11,571 nucleotides of DNA from an uncultured Collinsella sp. (GTDB lineage Bacteria; Actinomycetota; Coriobacteriia; Coriobacteriales; Coriobacteriaceae). How positions within the stretch are numbered: the first letter of the stretch is position 1; every line of letters starts with the position of its first letter. The translations under genes and the position numbers were made by a program. The stretch lies in assembly GCA_958439775.1 (NCBI GenBank), contig CAUBWQ010000014.1, positions 1 to 11,571 of the forward strand, given 5' to 3'. Under the pieces are notes generated by a model. It ran no database searches. It saw nothing but the letters and a program-made list of their open reading frames with translations, and had not been told where the DNA came from. This document shows, in pieces, positions 1 through 6,231 of the stretch.

Positions 1-402
1 GTAGCTGCCGCCCTGGGCGCCCCGCTCTATGACATAGCAGGGCTTGCTCGACGGATCGAGCTCCTCAATCGTAATGACGAGAACGATGACGCCCTGAAGC
101 TCCACTCGCTCGATCGTGTATTTAGGCGGATTGGCCAGCTTTCCTCGACCGCCCGCATCACCCATGCCTGACACAAATTGGTTGAGCACTTTCTCGGTCT
201 CGAAGTTCTCAACCGGGACAAAACCTGCGCGCTCACTCACTCCGAGCACGATGATTCCGCCGGCAGTGTTCGCGAATGCGCTCACCGTTTCCCATACGTC
301 GCGGGAAAGCGTCGTGGCGCTCTCCTTCACTTCGACGTTAAGATCATCCGAGCCCATACGCCTTAAAGACTCAAGCAGACCGGTCAGCTCGTTTTCGTTC
401 AT
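1..402 (-). CDS. AlbA_2 (Schlafen-like) domain protein, N-terminal part
   Basis: Partial gene: 134 codons are visible from ATG at 402, and the frame runs open off the left edge. A Shine-Dalgarno AAAGGA lies six bases upstream of the ATG. The sequence has the AlbA_2 pattern: an acidic-basic strand (NVEVKESATTL, about residues 22-32), a helix leading to FANTAGGIIVLGV (about 48-60), and near the edge a short-side-chain stretch followed by YVIERGAQGGSY, the usual Y-x-R-x-G element. In this family the domain is thought to bind nucleic acid, and it is usually followed by an ATP-binding or winged-helix C-terminal part, which is not in the window. Many members are annotated as transcriptional regulators or defence-related proteins. 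The promoter region contains two clusters of a short repeated motif, compatible with autoregulation (inference). The domain call is fairly secure; the cellular role is unknown. Confidence 0.85.
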   Translation of the reverse strand, partial: MNENELTGLLESLRRMGSDDLNVEVKESATTLSRDVWETVSAFANTAGGIIVLGVSERAGFVPVENFETEKVLNQFVSGMGDAGGRGKLANPPKYTIERVELQGVIVLVITIEELDPSSKPCYVIERGAQGGSY

Positions 403-464
403 CTGCACGTCCTTTCGCTCGGTCCTGCGGAGAATGCCGCGGATAGATTTCCCTCGTCTCTCAG

Positions 465-533
465 TTATCTCTCGTAATTATCTCTCATTTATCTCTCTAT
501 CTCTCGGCTTAGAGATAAGAGATAGATAGAGAT
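465..533. repeat. Left cluster of TTATCTCTC motifs
   Basis: TTATCTCTC occurs exactly at 465-473, 478-486 and 489-497, and TATCTCTC at 498-505. Reverse-oriented near copies follow in 510-533 (TAGAGATAA, AAGAGATAG, TAGAGATGG). The forward and reverse halves could fold into an imperfect hairpin around 505-511. The cluster lies between the predicted promoter and the start codon of the AlbA_2 gene, where a bound regulator could block transcription or the RNA could fold. It may be an operator array or a simple-sequence expansion. Confidence 0.6.
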
Positions 534-555
534 GGAATGTCTACCATTTGCTTCA

Positions 556-583
556 TTTATACATATTTTTGCTGGTAGAACAA
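556..583 (-). promoter_or_regulatory. Predicted promoter of the AlbA_2 gene
   Basis: On the minus strand a TTGTTC -35 box (578-583) and a TATAAA -10 box (556-561) are separated by 16 bases. The predicted transcript would start near 549, giving a leader of about 145 nt. That leader carries the whole left cluster of TTATCTCTC-type motifs. The boxes are close to consensus and lie in an AT-rich island of a GC-rich window, but the assignment is by eye only. Confidence 0.5.
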
Positions 584-585
584 TC

Positions 586-602
586 GGTATTGAGACAATA
601 CC
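586..602. promoter_or_regulatory. Palindrome GGTATTG-AGA-CAATACC upstream of the promoter
   Basis: A perfect 7-bp inverted repeat with a 3-bp centre lies three bases upstream of the predicted -35 box of the minus-strand promoter. A second, looser pair, CTACCA (541-546) and TGGTAG (573-578), brackets the -10/-35 region. The size and position suit a dimeric regulator, but no binding protein can be named. Confidence 0.35.
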
Positions 603-629
603 ATGATTGCCTACCTCTTTGCTGCTCAG

Positions 630-699
630 TTATCTCTCATATTTTTCTCTCATCTTCCTGTCATCTCTCATATTAGAGACGAATGAGAGACGAGAGATA
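630..699. repeat. Right cluster of TATCTCTC motifs
   Basis: TTATCTCTC recurs exactly at 630-638. Related TTTTCTCTC (643-651) and CATCTCTC (662-669) follow, then reverse-oriented GAGAGA (685-690) and GAGAGATA (692-699). TCTCTCAT (664-671) and ATGAGAGA (683-690) form a perfect inverted pair. The cluster mirrors the one at 465-533 on the other side of the predicted AlbA_2 promoter: forward motifs first, reverse motifs last. Together they look like a paired regulatory region, possibly for looping (inference). Confidence 0.55.
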
Positions 700-709
700 C
701 GCGAGTGAT

Positions 710-888
710 GGACGAGCGAGGATTTTCGGACGGTCGGATATCGAGAGTGAATATTTGGACGGTTTTTGGGGCTTTTGCGGCAGATTCCGTCCAAATATCC
801 ACTCTCGTTCGATAGGTGTCCGGAAATCCTCGCTCGTCCGTCCGAATATCCACTCTCGTTTGGCGTGTGTCCGAATTTCCACGCTCGC
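710..888. repeat. Inverted plus direct ~51-bp repeat array
   Basis: Three copies of a ~48-53-bp unit occur. One is inverted (710-762). Two are direct, 789-836 and 840-887, at a 51-base period. The arms 710-762 and 787-839 are both 53 bases. They pair through a 22-base outer block and a 21-base inner block with one mismatch each, separated by a ten-base non-pairing stretch. The loop is 763-786. Each unit is itself a dimer of a ~20-base half-unit resembling GTCCGAATATCCACTCTCG. No plausible protein is encoded: the short open frames here simply read through the repeats. It is probably a dispersed palindromic element, or a structured RNA upstream of the peptidase gene. Confidence 0.75.
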
Positions 889-955
889 GCGGCGGTCACG
901 CGGGGCCTTTACCCATTCCGCCGGCATCGTCTTCAGTTCGCCGCAGAGCCGCGGC

Positions 956-971
956 CCCATATGGGTATACT
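956..971 (+). promoter_or_regulatory. Possible -10 region of the M16C peptidase gene
   Basis: TATACT (966-971) matches a -10 box at five of six positions and lies about 50 bases upstream of the start codon. It is directly preceded by a perfect ten-base palindrome, CCCATATGGG (956-965). No good -35 box sits at 16-18 bases, so the promoter call is weak. The rest of 889-1023 shows nothing further apart from the ribosome binding site. Confidence 0.25.
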
Positions 972-1023
972 CTCGAGGATTCGACTCGATTCGCCCCCGC
1001 TGGGGCGTCAAAGGAGACTGCAT

Positions 1024-4000
1024 ATGCCCACCACCTCAACCGACCCGCGCGCCGCTGCCGCCGCGCTGCTGGTACCCGGCACCACCTGCCACGGCTTTGC
1101 CGTCGAGCGCTGTGAGACCGTGCCCGAGCTCGACTCGGACGCTTACGTGCTGCGCCACACCGCCTCGGGCGCTCGCCTGCTGTACCTGGCGTGCGACGAC
1201 GAAAACAAGGCCTTTGCCATTGGCTTTAAGACGCCGCCGGCCGATTCCACCGGCGTGTTCCATATTCTTGAGCACTCGGTGCTGTGCGGATCGGCTAAGT
1301 TCCCCGTCAAGGAGCCGTTTGTCGACCTGATCAAGAGCTCCATGCAGACGTTTCTCAACGCCATGACCTACCCCGACAAGACCATCTACCCCGTTGCCAC
1401 CACCAACGAGCAGGATCTGTACAACCTGATGGACGTGTACCTGGACGCGGTGTTCAACCCGGCCATCTATACCAAGCCGACCATTTTTAAGCAGGAGGGC
1501 TGGCACTACGAGCTGGACCTGCCGGAGGGCGCCGAGGGCGAGGGCGACAGCAGCTCCGCGTGCCTGCACGAGGGCACGCTGCGCTATAACGGCGTGGTGT
1601 TCAACGAGATGAAGGGTGCGTTGTCCGACCCCATGAGCGTGCTGGACGATGCCGTCAACGCCGCGCTCTATCCCGACACCGCCTATGCACACGAGAGCGG
1701 TGGCGATCCGCGCGCGATTCCCGCGCTCACCTACGAGCAGTTCCTGGACACGCACGCACGCCACTACAATCCTTCCAACTCTTATATAACGCTCTACGGC
1801 GACCTAGATGTGGACCGCGCACTGGCCTTTTTGGACGAGCGTTATCTGTCGCAGCCGAGTGCCGCGAGCCGCCGCATGGACGCTGCCGTCGCCGCCGGCG
1901 AGGACCCGTCCACGCTGGCGCCCAATCCGCTGGGCGTGCAGGCGCCCGTGACCTGCGAGTATAAGCGCGTCGAGATGGCCACCACGCCCGAGAACGCCCT
2001 GGTGGGCCTGGGCCTTGTGCTGGGCAGCGCGCTCGACCGCAAACGCACGATCGCGGCGGATATCCTGTTTGAAGCACTGCTGGGCTCCAACGAAGCGCCG
2101 GTTAAGAAGGCCATTCTGTCCGCCGACCTGGGCGGCAACGTGGTGAGCTACACGGCGGCCGAGAGCCTGCAGCCCTACGAGCTCATCATGCTGCAAAACG
2201 CGCAGCCCGGCGTGGCGCGCGAGCTGCGCCGCGTGTTCCAGGACGCCTGCCGCGACTTATGCGAACATGGCGTTCCGCGCGAGCGCCTGGAAGCCATCAT
2301 CAGCAGCAACGAATACGACCTGCGCCAGCGCGACTACGGTATCGCCGACGGCGTGGCCATTGCGTGCGACGCGCTGAGCACGTGGCTCTACGATGACGAC
2401 GCTGCGACGCTGGCGCTCAAGTACGGCCCGGTGTACGAGGAGCTTCGTGGCGAGCTGGACGGCAGCTACTTTGAGGACCTGTTGCGCGAGCTCGTGCTGG
2501 AGAACGACCACATGGCTCTGGTCGAGCTGGTGCCGGTGGACGCCGCCGAGGGCGCAGAGGGCGCCGAAGCTGCCGAGCTGGCTGCCAAGCGCGATGCCAT
2601 GACCGATGCCGAGCTGGCCGACGTGGTCGAGCGCACGGCCGTACTGCGTGCCGCGCAGGAGGCCGAGGACACGCCCGAGGACAAGGCCACGCTGCCGCGC
2701 CTGCGCGTGTCCGACATTGGCGAGGCGCGCCCCGAGCCGCCGCTCGTTGTGGACACGACCGCGCCCATCCCCTGTCTGCGCCACGGCATCCCCACCAACC
2801 GCCTGGCCTACGCCATGCAGTACTTCGACCTGAGCTGCATCGCATTTGAGGACCTGCCCTACGTGACGCTGCTCTGCCGTCTGCTCAAGCAGCTGCCCAC
2901 GCGCGAGCACTCGGCCGAGGAGCTCGACAACTTGCTCGCCGGCAAGCTGGGCTTTTTGAGCTTTACGACCGAGGTCATGACGCAGCCCGAAGTGGACGGC
3001 GTGCGCCCCTACCTGCTGGTGAGCGCCGGCGCCCTGTCCGAAAAGATTGACGCACTGGCGAGCCTGCCGCGCGAGGTGTGGTCGAGCACGCTGTTGCTCG
3101 ATGCCGACGCCGACCGCGTTCGCGACGTGCTCACGCAGATTCGCATTGGACTTGAGCAGGGCTTTATCAACAACGGTCACTCGGCGGCGCTCGGTCGCGC
3201 GATGAGTTACAGCTCGCCTTCGGCCGTGGTGCGCGAGCAGCTTTCGGGCGTGGACTTCTACCTGTTCCTGCGCAATCTGCTCGAGCACTTTGACGAGCGA
3301 CTGGACGACCTGCGCGCCAAGCTTGCCGCGCTGGCAGACCGCATCTTTGTAGCCGATGGCTGCATGGCGAGCTTTACCGGCAGCGACGAGGACTTTAACG
3401 CGTACTGGGATGCCGCGGGCGACCTGAGGCTTGGCGCGGGCGACGGCGCCGATGCCGGCCGCGACGCGCTCGTGGTACCGGCGCCGCGCGACCGTCACGA
3501 GGCTTTTGTCATCCCCAGCGACATCTGCTTTGCGGCGCGCGCGTGCGACCCGCGTCGCCTGGGCATCGACGTGACGGGCGCTTGGGCCGTGGCTGCCAAC
3601 GCGCTCTCCTACGACTACCTGTGGAACGAGATCCGCGTGAAGGGCGGTGCGTACGGCTGCGGATTCCGCGCTGCCGGCGAGCGCCAGACGGCGTTCTACA
3701 CCTACCGCGACCCGGCGGTCGATCCTTCGATTGAGCGCGTGGAACGCGCGGGCGCATGGCTTGGCAGCTTTGAGCCCGACGAGGCCGCCTTTGAGGGCTT
3801 TATCGTGAGCTGCGTGAGCGGCATGGACGCGCCCGTGAAGCCGTACGCGCTCACCAAACGCCGCAACACGACCTACCTGGCTGGACTCGATCCGCACGCC
3901 CGCGAGGAGCGCCGCGCCCAGATGCTTGCGGCCACACCCGGTGAGCTGCGCTCGCTCGGCGCCGATGTGACGCGCATCGCAGCCGAGTCGCCCACCTGCG

Positions 4001-4068
4001 TCTTTGGCGGCCGAGACGTCATCGCCAAGAGCAACGCCGGCTTTAACGTAGTCGACCTGATGGGCTAA
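1024..4068 (+). CDS. M16C zinc metallopeptidase (PreP-like, insulinase family)
   Basis: A 1014-residue protein of the M16C subfamily (presequence protease PreP/Cym1 and bacterial relatives), the usual full length. The inverted zinc motif HILEH is at residues 80-84: His80 and His84 bind zinc and Glu83 is the catalytic base. Distal Glu195 in VVFNEMKGA is the expected third ligand. The N-terminal catalytic half is followed by an associated region with an Ala/Glu-rich linker near 507-525. A C-terminal half near residue 870 carries the family's IRVKGGAYGCGF segment, which helps form the closed chamber. Such enzymes degrade short unfolded peptides. No signal peptide is seen, so a cytoplasmic role in peptide turnover is inferred. 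ATG at 1024 was chosen because AAAGGAG (1010-1016) is seven bases upstream. The frame extends to 766, but only through repeat sequence. The gene is monocistronic with its own terminator. Confidence 0.93.
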   Translation: MPTTSTDPRAAAAALLVPGTTCHGFAVERCETVPELDSDAYVLRHTASGARLLYLACDDENKAFAIGFKTPPADSTGVFHILEHSVLCGSAKFPVKEPFVDLIKSSMQTFLNAMTYPDKTIYPVATTNEQDLYNLMDVYLDAVFNPAIYTKPTIFKQEGWHYELDLPEGAEGEGDSSSACLHEGTLRYNGVVFNEMKGALSDPMSVLDDAVNAALYPDTAYAHESGGDPRAIPALTYEQFLDTHARHYNPSNSYITLYGDLDVDRALAFLDERYLSQPSAASRRMDAAVAAGEDPSTLAPNPLGVQAPVTCEYKRVEMATTPENALVGLGLVLGSALDRKRTIAADILFEALLGSNEAPVKKAILSADLGGNVVSYTAAESLQPYELIMLQNAQPGVARELRRVFQDACRDLCEHGVPRERLEAIISSNEYDLRQRDYGIADGVAIACDALSTWLYDDDAATLALKYGPVYEELRGELDGSYFEDLLRELVLENDHMALVELVPVDAAEGAEGAEAAELAAKRDAMTDAELADVVERTAVLRAAQEAEDTPEDKATLPRLRVSDIGEARPEPPLVVDTTAPIPCLRHGIPTNRLAYAMQYFDLSCIAFEDLPYVTLLCRLLKQLPTREHSAEELDNLLAGKLGFLSFTTEVMTQPEVDGVRPYLLVSAGALSEKIDALASLPREVWSSTLLLDADADRVRDVLTQIRIGLEQGFINNGHSAALGRAMSYSSPSAVVREQLSGVDFYLFLRNLLEHFDERLDDLRAKLAALADRIFVADGCMASFTGSDEDFNAYWDAAGDLRLGAGDGADAGRDALVVPAPRDRHEAFVIPSDICFAARACDPRRLGIDVTGAWAVAANALSYDYLWNEIRVKGGAYGCGFRAAGERQTAFYTYRDPAVDPSIERVERAGAWLGSFEPDEAAFEGFIVSCVSGMDAPVKPYALTKRRNTTYLAGLDPHAREERRAQMLAATPGELRSLGADVTRIAAESPTCVFGGRDVIAKSNAGFNVVDLMG

Positions 4069-4073
4069 GGCAC

Positions 4074-4118
4074 AAAGGTAGATTTTTGGGACATGCCTGA
4101 AAATCTACCTTTTCTTTT
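4074..4118 (+). terminator. Intrinsic terminator after the M16C peptidase gene
   Basis: A perfect 13-bp stem (AAAGGTAGATTTT at 4074-4086 with 4100-4112) encloses a 13-base loop containing GGGACATGCC and runs into TTTTCTTTT. It starts six bases after the stop codon. Its loop side shares an exact 18-base segment with 6135-6152, so the terminator may derive from a dispersed repeat. Confidence 0.8.
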
Positions 4119-4156
4119 GCCGCTGCTTGGGCGGGGCAGCTCAGCCCGTCCCACCA

Positions 4157-4302
4157 GTTTGTCTAAATCTGTAACATCTAGGCGGCAATATCGGCTCCAG
4201 ATGTTACAAATCGAGACGTTTTCGGATGACGCCGGCCCTTTGTCTCAATCTGCAACATCTAAGTCCAATTTTGCCGAGTTACTGTTACAGATCGAGACAA
4301 AC
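4157..4302. repeat. Four alternating copies of a ~23-bp motif (two hairpins)
   Basis: Copies of a motif with core GTCTCGATCTGTAACATCT lie at 4157-4179 (+), 4199-4221 (-), 4238-4260 (+) and 4280-4302 (-). Orientation alternates strictly. Centre-to-centre distances are 42, 39 and 42 bases, about four helical turns each. Mismatches to the shared consensus are about 2-5 per copy. Adjacent copies form two hairpins with ~20-base loops that do not resemble each other strongly. The array lies in the 387-base gap between the peptidase and folate genes and encodes nothing recognisable. It may be a REP/BIME-like dispersed element or a multi-site protein target. Confidence 0.75.
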
Positions 4303-4400
4303 CGCCGCGAACACCAGCTCTTCATCAAAACCCACGAAGGTGTTCATGAACTGCTCCCTTTGCGATGATTTGTGTGGTGGTTTGGGTGTTTGCCCAGATA

Positions 4401-4439
4401 AAACCTGCCAAAATAAACCTGTCCCTTTTTGGCAGGTTT
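4401..4439. repeat. Hairpin just upstream of the cyclo-ligase gene
   Basis: AAACCTGCCAAA (4401-4412) pairs perfectly with TTTGGCAGGTTT (4428-4439). The 15-base loop carries a further AAACCTG (4415-4421), which could compete for the same right arm. The Shine-Dalgarno begins four bases after the stem, so the structure would sit at the end of the leader. It has no U-tract in the plus direction. It may be a leader structure or another dispersed palindrome. The stretch 4303-4400 shows nothing recognisable. Confidence 0.55.
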
Positions 4440-4455
4440 GCTAGAGGAGGCCGGG

Positions 4456-5052
4456 ATGGACAAGGCTGAGTTGCGACGGGCGGTGATTGCCCGACGTGAC
4501 GCTCTTGATTTGGATGTGCAGGCGGCGAAGTCTGCTGATATCTGCGCGCGGCTGGTTGAGCTGCTGGGCCGCTTGGATGCCGCGGCGCCGCGCGCCGTTG
4601 CCGTCTATGCCGCGATGGGTTCCGAGGCAGACCCTGCCGCGTTTGCCGCTGCGGCCGCCAAACGCGGCTGGCGCGTGGCCTATCCGTGCATGCTCTCGGC
4701 AACAGACGCCGCAGCTTGTGGCCAGCGCATGTGTATGCGGGCAGTTGCCGCCGACGATGCGTCCGCGGCTCCGTTTATCGCCCACCCCACGCGGGCCTTC
4801 GCGGCCACGGACATCGACAGCAACCACTTCCCTATCGTGCCTGCCGAAGCTCTCGACATGATCGTCGTGCCGCTCGTGGCCTTCGACCAAACCGGCGCGC
4901 GCCTGGGCTACGGCGGCGGTTGCTATGACCGCTATCTGCCCATGCTCTCGCCCGCATGCCAAATCATCGGCATCGCCTTTGACGAGCAGCGTGTCGACCG
5001 CGTTCCCACCGACGCTCACGACCTGCCGCTACCCCACATCATCAGCGCCTAA
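4456..5052 (+). CDS. 5-formyltetrahydrofolate cyclo-ligase
   Basis: A 198-residue enzyme, the normal size for the family (5,10-methenyltetrahydrofolate synthetase). It uses ATP to convert 5-formyl-THF to 5,10-methenyl-THF and so returns stored folate to the one-carbon pool in the cytoplasm. The N-terminus (MDKAELRRAVIARRDAL) has the family's basic helix, whose Lys/Arg residues contact nucleotide. The diagnostic block is at residues 135-159, with VPLVAFD, then GARLGYGGGCYDRYLP. The usual second Tyr/Phe of GYYDR is Cys here. ATG at 4456 was chosen because AGAGGAGG (4443-4450) sits five bases upstream. An in-frame TTG at 4429 lies inside the hairpin arm. No co-transcribed neighbour is seen. The gene ends 42 bases from the convergent metA stop, and no clear terminator lies between them. 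Confidence 0.92.
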   Translation: MDKAELRRAVIARRDALDLDVQAAKSADICARLVELLGRLDAAAPRAVAVYAAMGSEADPAAFAAAAAKRGWRVAYPCMLSATDAAACGQRMCMRAVAADDASAAPFIAHPTRAFAATDIDSNHFPIVPAEALDMIVVPLVAFDQTGARLGYGGGCYDRYLPMLSPACQIIGIAFDEQRVDRVPTDAHDLPLPHIISA

Positions 5053-5094
5053 TCGCCGCCATATCAGCCACGGCTACAGCAGTACCATCGCAGC

Positions 5095-6021
5095 CTAGTG
5101 CTCCTCGCCGGCGCGGGCCAGGTCGTAGGGCGTGGTCTGGTAGACGTAGTAGTTGAGCCAGTTGGTGTAGAGCAGCTGAGCCTGACTGCGCCAGACGTTG
5201 CGCGGCTCGGCGGTGGGATCGTCACCAGGGAAGTAATGCGCCGGCACCTGAGGGTTGAGGCCGCGCTTCACGTCGCGCTCGTACTCCAGGCGCAACGTGT
5301 CGGTATCGTACTCGGGATGGCCAAAGACAAAGAAGCGACGGCTGTCGGTCGACTTGACGATGTACAGGCCCACCTCGTCGGACACGGCCACGACCTCAAG
5401 CTGCGGCTCGGCCTCCACGTCCTCGCGGCGCACATCGGTGTTGCGCGAATGCACGGCATAGAAACGGTCGTCAAAGCCGCGAACCAGCGGGCTTTGCGGC
5501 TTCACCAGATAATGCTCAAACACGCCGCTCGCCTTTGACGGCAGGTCGTGCTTCTGGATACCGTAGTGATGATACAGGCCCGCCTGCGCGCCCCAACAAA
5601 TGTGCAGCGTAGAGTGCACGTGCGTGGTGGACCAATCCATGATCTGACAGAGCTCGGGCCAGTAGTCGACCTCTTCGAACGGCATCTGCTCCACCGGCGC
5701 GCCCGTGATAATCAGGCCGTCGTAGTGGATGTCGCGGATGTCGTCGAACGTGCGGTAGAACGTCTCCAGGTGGCCGGCGCTTACGTGCGTGGCCTCGTGC
5801 GTCTTGGTGCGCAGCAGGTCCACCTCCACCTGCAGCGGCGTGTTGGAGAGCTTGCGCATGATTTGCGTCTCGGTGTAGATCTCGGTGGTCGCCGTATCAT
5901 TAAAAAAAAAACGCAGCGGGCGGATGTCCTGGTGCAGCGCGCGGTACTCGGTCATGACAAAGATGTTCTCGCTCTCGAGCTGCGCGGCGGCAGGGAGGGC
6001 GTCGGGGATGCGAATGGGCAT
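5095..6021 (-). CDS. metA: Homoserine O-acyltransferase MetA, predicted acetyl-CoA type; contains adapter artefact
   Basis: A 308-residue protein that aligns end to end with the MetA (HTS) family, which acylates L-homoserine in the first committed step of methionine synthesis. Numbering matches E. coli MetA as I recall it. Catalytic Cys142 is in ICWGAQAG, His235 and Glu237 are in FGHPEYD, and Glu246 and Arg249 follow. Residue 111 in TGAPVE is Glu, which in this family favours acetyl-CoA over succinyl-CoA, so the product is predicted to be O-acetylhomoserine. Residues 38-49 (FFFNDTATTEIY) replace the conserved segment that normally reads like VLILNLMPKKIE. The underlying DNA is the Illumina P5 adapter next to a homopolymer. 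Length and frame are preserved, so the real gene is probably intact. AAGGAG lies six bases before ATG 6021. No SAM riboswitch is recognised upstream. Confidence 0.92.
   Translation of the reverse strand: MPIRIPDALPAAAQLESENIFVMTEYRALHQDIRPLRFFFNDTATTEIYTETQIMRKLSNTPLQVEVDLLRTKTHEATHVSAGHLETFYRTFDDIRDIHYDGLIITGAPVEQMPFEEVDYWPELCQIMDWSTTHVHSTLHICWGAQAGLYHHYGIQKHDLPSKASGVFEHYLVKPQSPLVRGFDDRFYAVHSRNTDVRREDVEAEPQLEVVAVSDEVGLYIVKSTDSRRFFVFGHPEYDTDTLRLEYERDVKRGLNPQVPAHYFPGDDPTAEPRNVWRSQAQLLYTNWLNYYVYQTTPYDLARAGEEH
5873..5911 (-). other. Illumina P5 adapter sequence plus homopolymer (assembly artefact)
   Basis: On the minus strand, 5901 down to 5873 reads exactly as the 29-nt P5 flow-cell adapter, beginning AATGATACGGCGACC and ending ATCTACAC. 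It is preceded by a ten-base T run (5911-5902). The translation, FFFNDTATTEIYT, is a known signature of adapter contamination in protein databases. The segment replaces residues of metA that are conserved throughout the family and has no plausible biological origin. Confidence 0.95.
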
Positions 6022-6134
6022 GGATGCTCCTTACGAGTCAGTTGCAGCTATGGTACAACGAGCGGCCCCATCCGCGCGAGCACATCGCCCAGCGATGCCG
6101 TCAGCGGCCAAATCACTCCAAAAGTAGAGATTAA

Positions 6135-6152
6135 GGCATGTCCCAAAAATCT
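6135..6152 (-). repeat. Second copy of the GGGACATGCC element
   Basis: GGCATGTCCCAAAAATCT is the exact reverse complement of 4080-4097 in the peptidase terminator. The flanks also resemble that element (AAAAGTAGAGATTAA against AAAAGGTAGATTTTC), but the full stem is lost; only AGATT/AATCT pairing remains. It lies between the divergent metA and dehydrogenase genes, where no terminator is needed, which suggests a degraded member of a dispersed family. Confidence 0.55.
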
Positions 6153-6188
6153 GTGGCGCTTTAGCCTAGCAAAGTGGTAGCAGGACGC

Positions 6189-6194
6189 TACAAT
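6189..6194 (+). promoter_or_regulatory. Possible -10 box of the dehydrogenase gene
   Basis: TACAAT (6189-6194) matches TATAAT at five of six positions, 38 bases before the start codon. The -35 position holds only a poor match (CTAGCA, 6166-6171). The rest of the 210-base divergent gap shows no convincing metA promoter and no recognisable riboswitch. Confidence 0.3.
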
Positions 6195-6231
6195 GGTTCG
6201 ACGCGAAAAACTCGGCCGGAAGGATACTCAT

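Noticed and set aside
710..888. CRISPR array
   Set aside because: The units are imperfect, one is inverted, there are no uniform spacers, and no cas gene is present.
630..1023. Minus-strand open frames of 89 and 116 codons through the repeats
   Set aside because: They translate the repeat array into repeated NESGY/REWIFG-type peptides, lack ribosome sites, and end inside the repeats.
766..1023. N-terminal extension of the M16C peptidase upstream of ATG 1024
   Set aside because: The extension reads through the repeat array, while a well-spaced AAAGGAG precedes 1024. The family does not need the extra 86 residues.
2257..3897. 546-codon minus-strand frame opposite the peptidase
   Set aside because: It is a mirror of the GC-rich codon bias of the peptidase gene. 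Its composition is His/Arg/Val-rich with no recognisable domain.
4157..4302. CRISPR array
   Set aside because: Copies alternate in orientation and diverge in sequence, and no cas gene is nearby.
4429..4455. TTG start for the cyclo-ligase at 4429
   Set aside because: It lies in the hairpin arm with no Shine-Dalgarno. ATG 4456 has AGAGGAGG at five bases and matches the family's usual N-terminus.
5053..5094. Shared bidirectional terminator between the cyclo-ligase gene and metA
   Set aside because: Only 4-bp pairings can be drawn and there is no T or A run in the 42-base gap.
5887..5911. The FFFNDTATTEIY stretch as a novel MetA insertion or fusion
   Set aside because: The DNA is the exact P5 adapter. 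Overall length and register match normal MetA, so it is a substitution artefact and not an insertion.
6022..6231. SAM riboswitch or T-box controlling metA
   Set aside because: I find no recognisable SAM aptamer core or T-box sequence (TGGNACC) on the minus strand before the gene.
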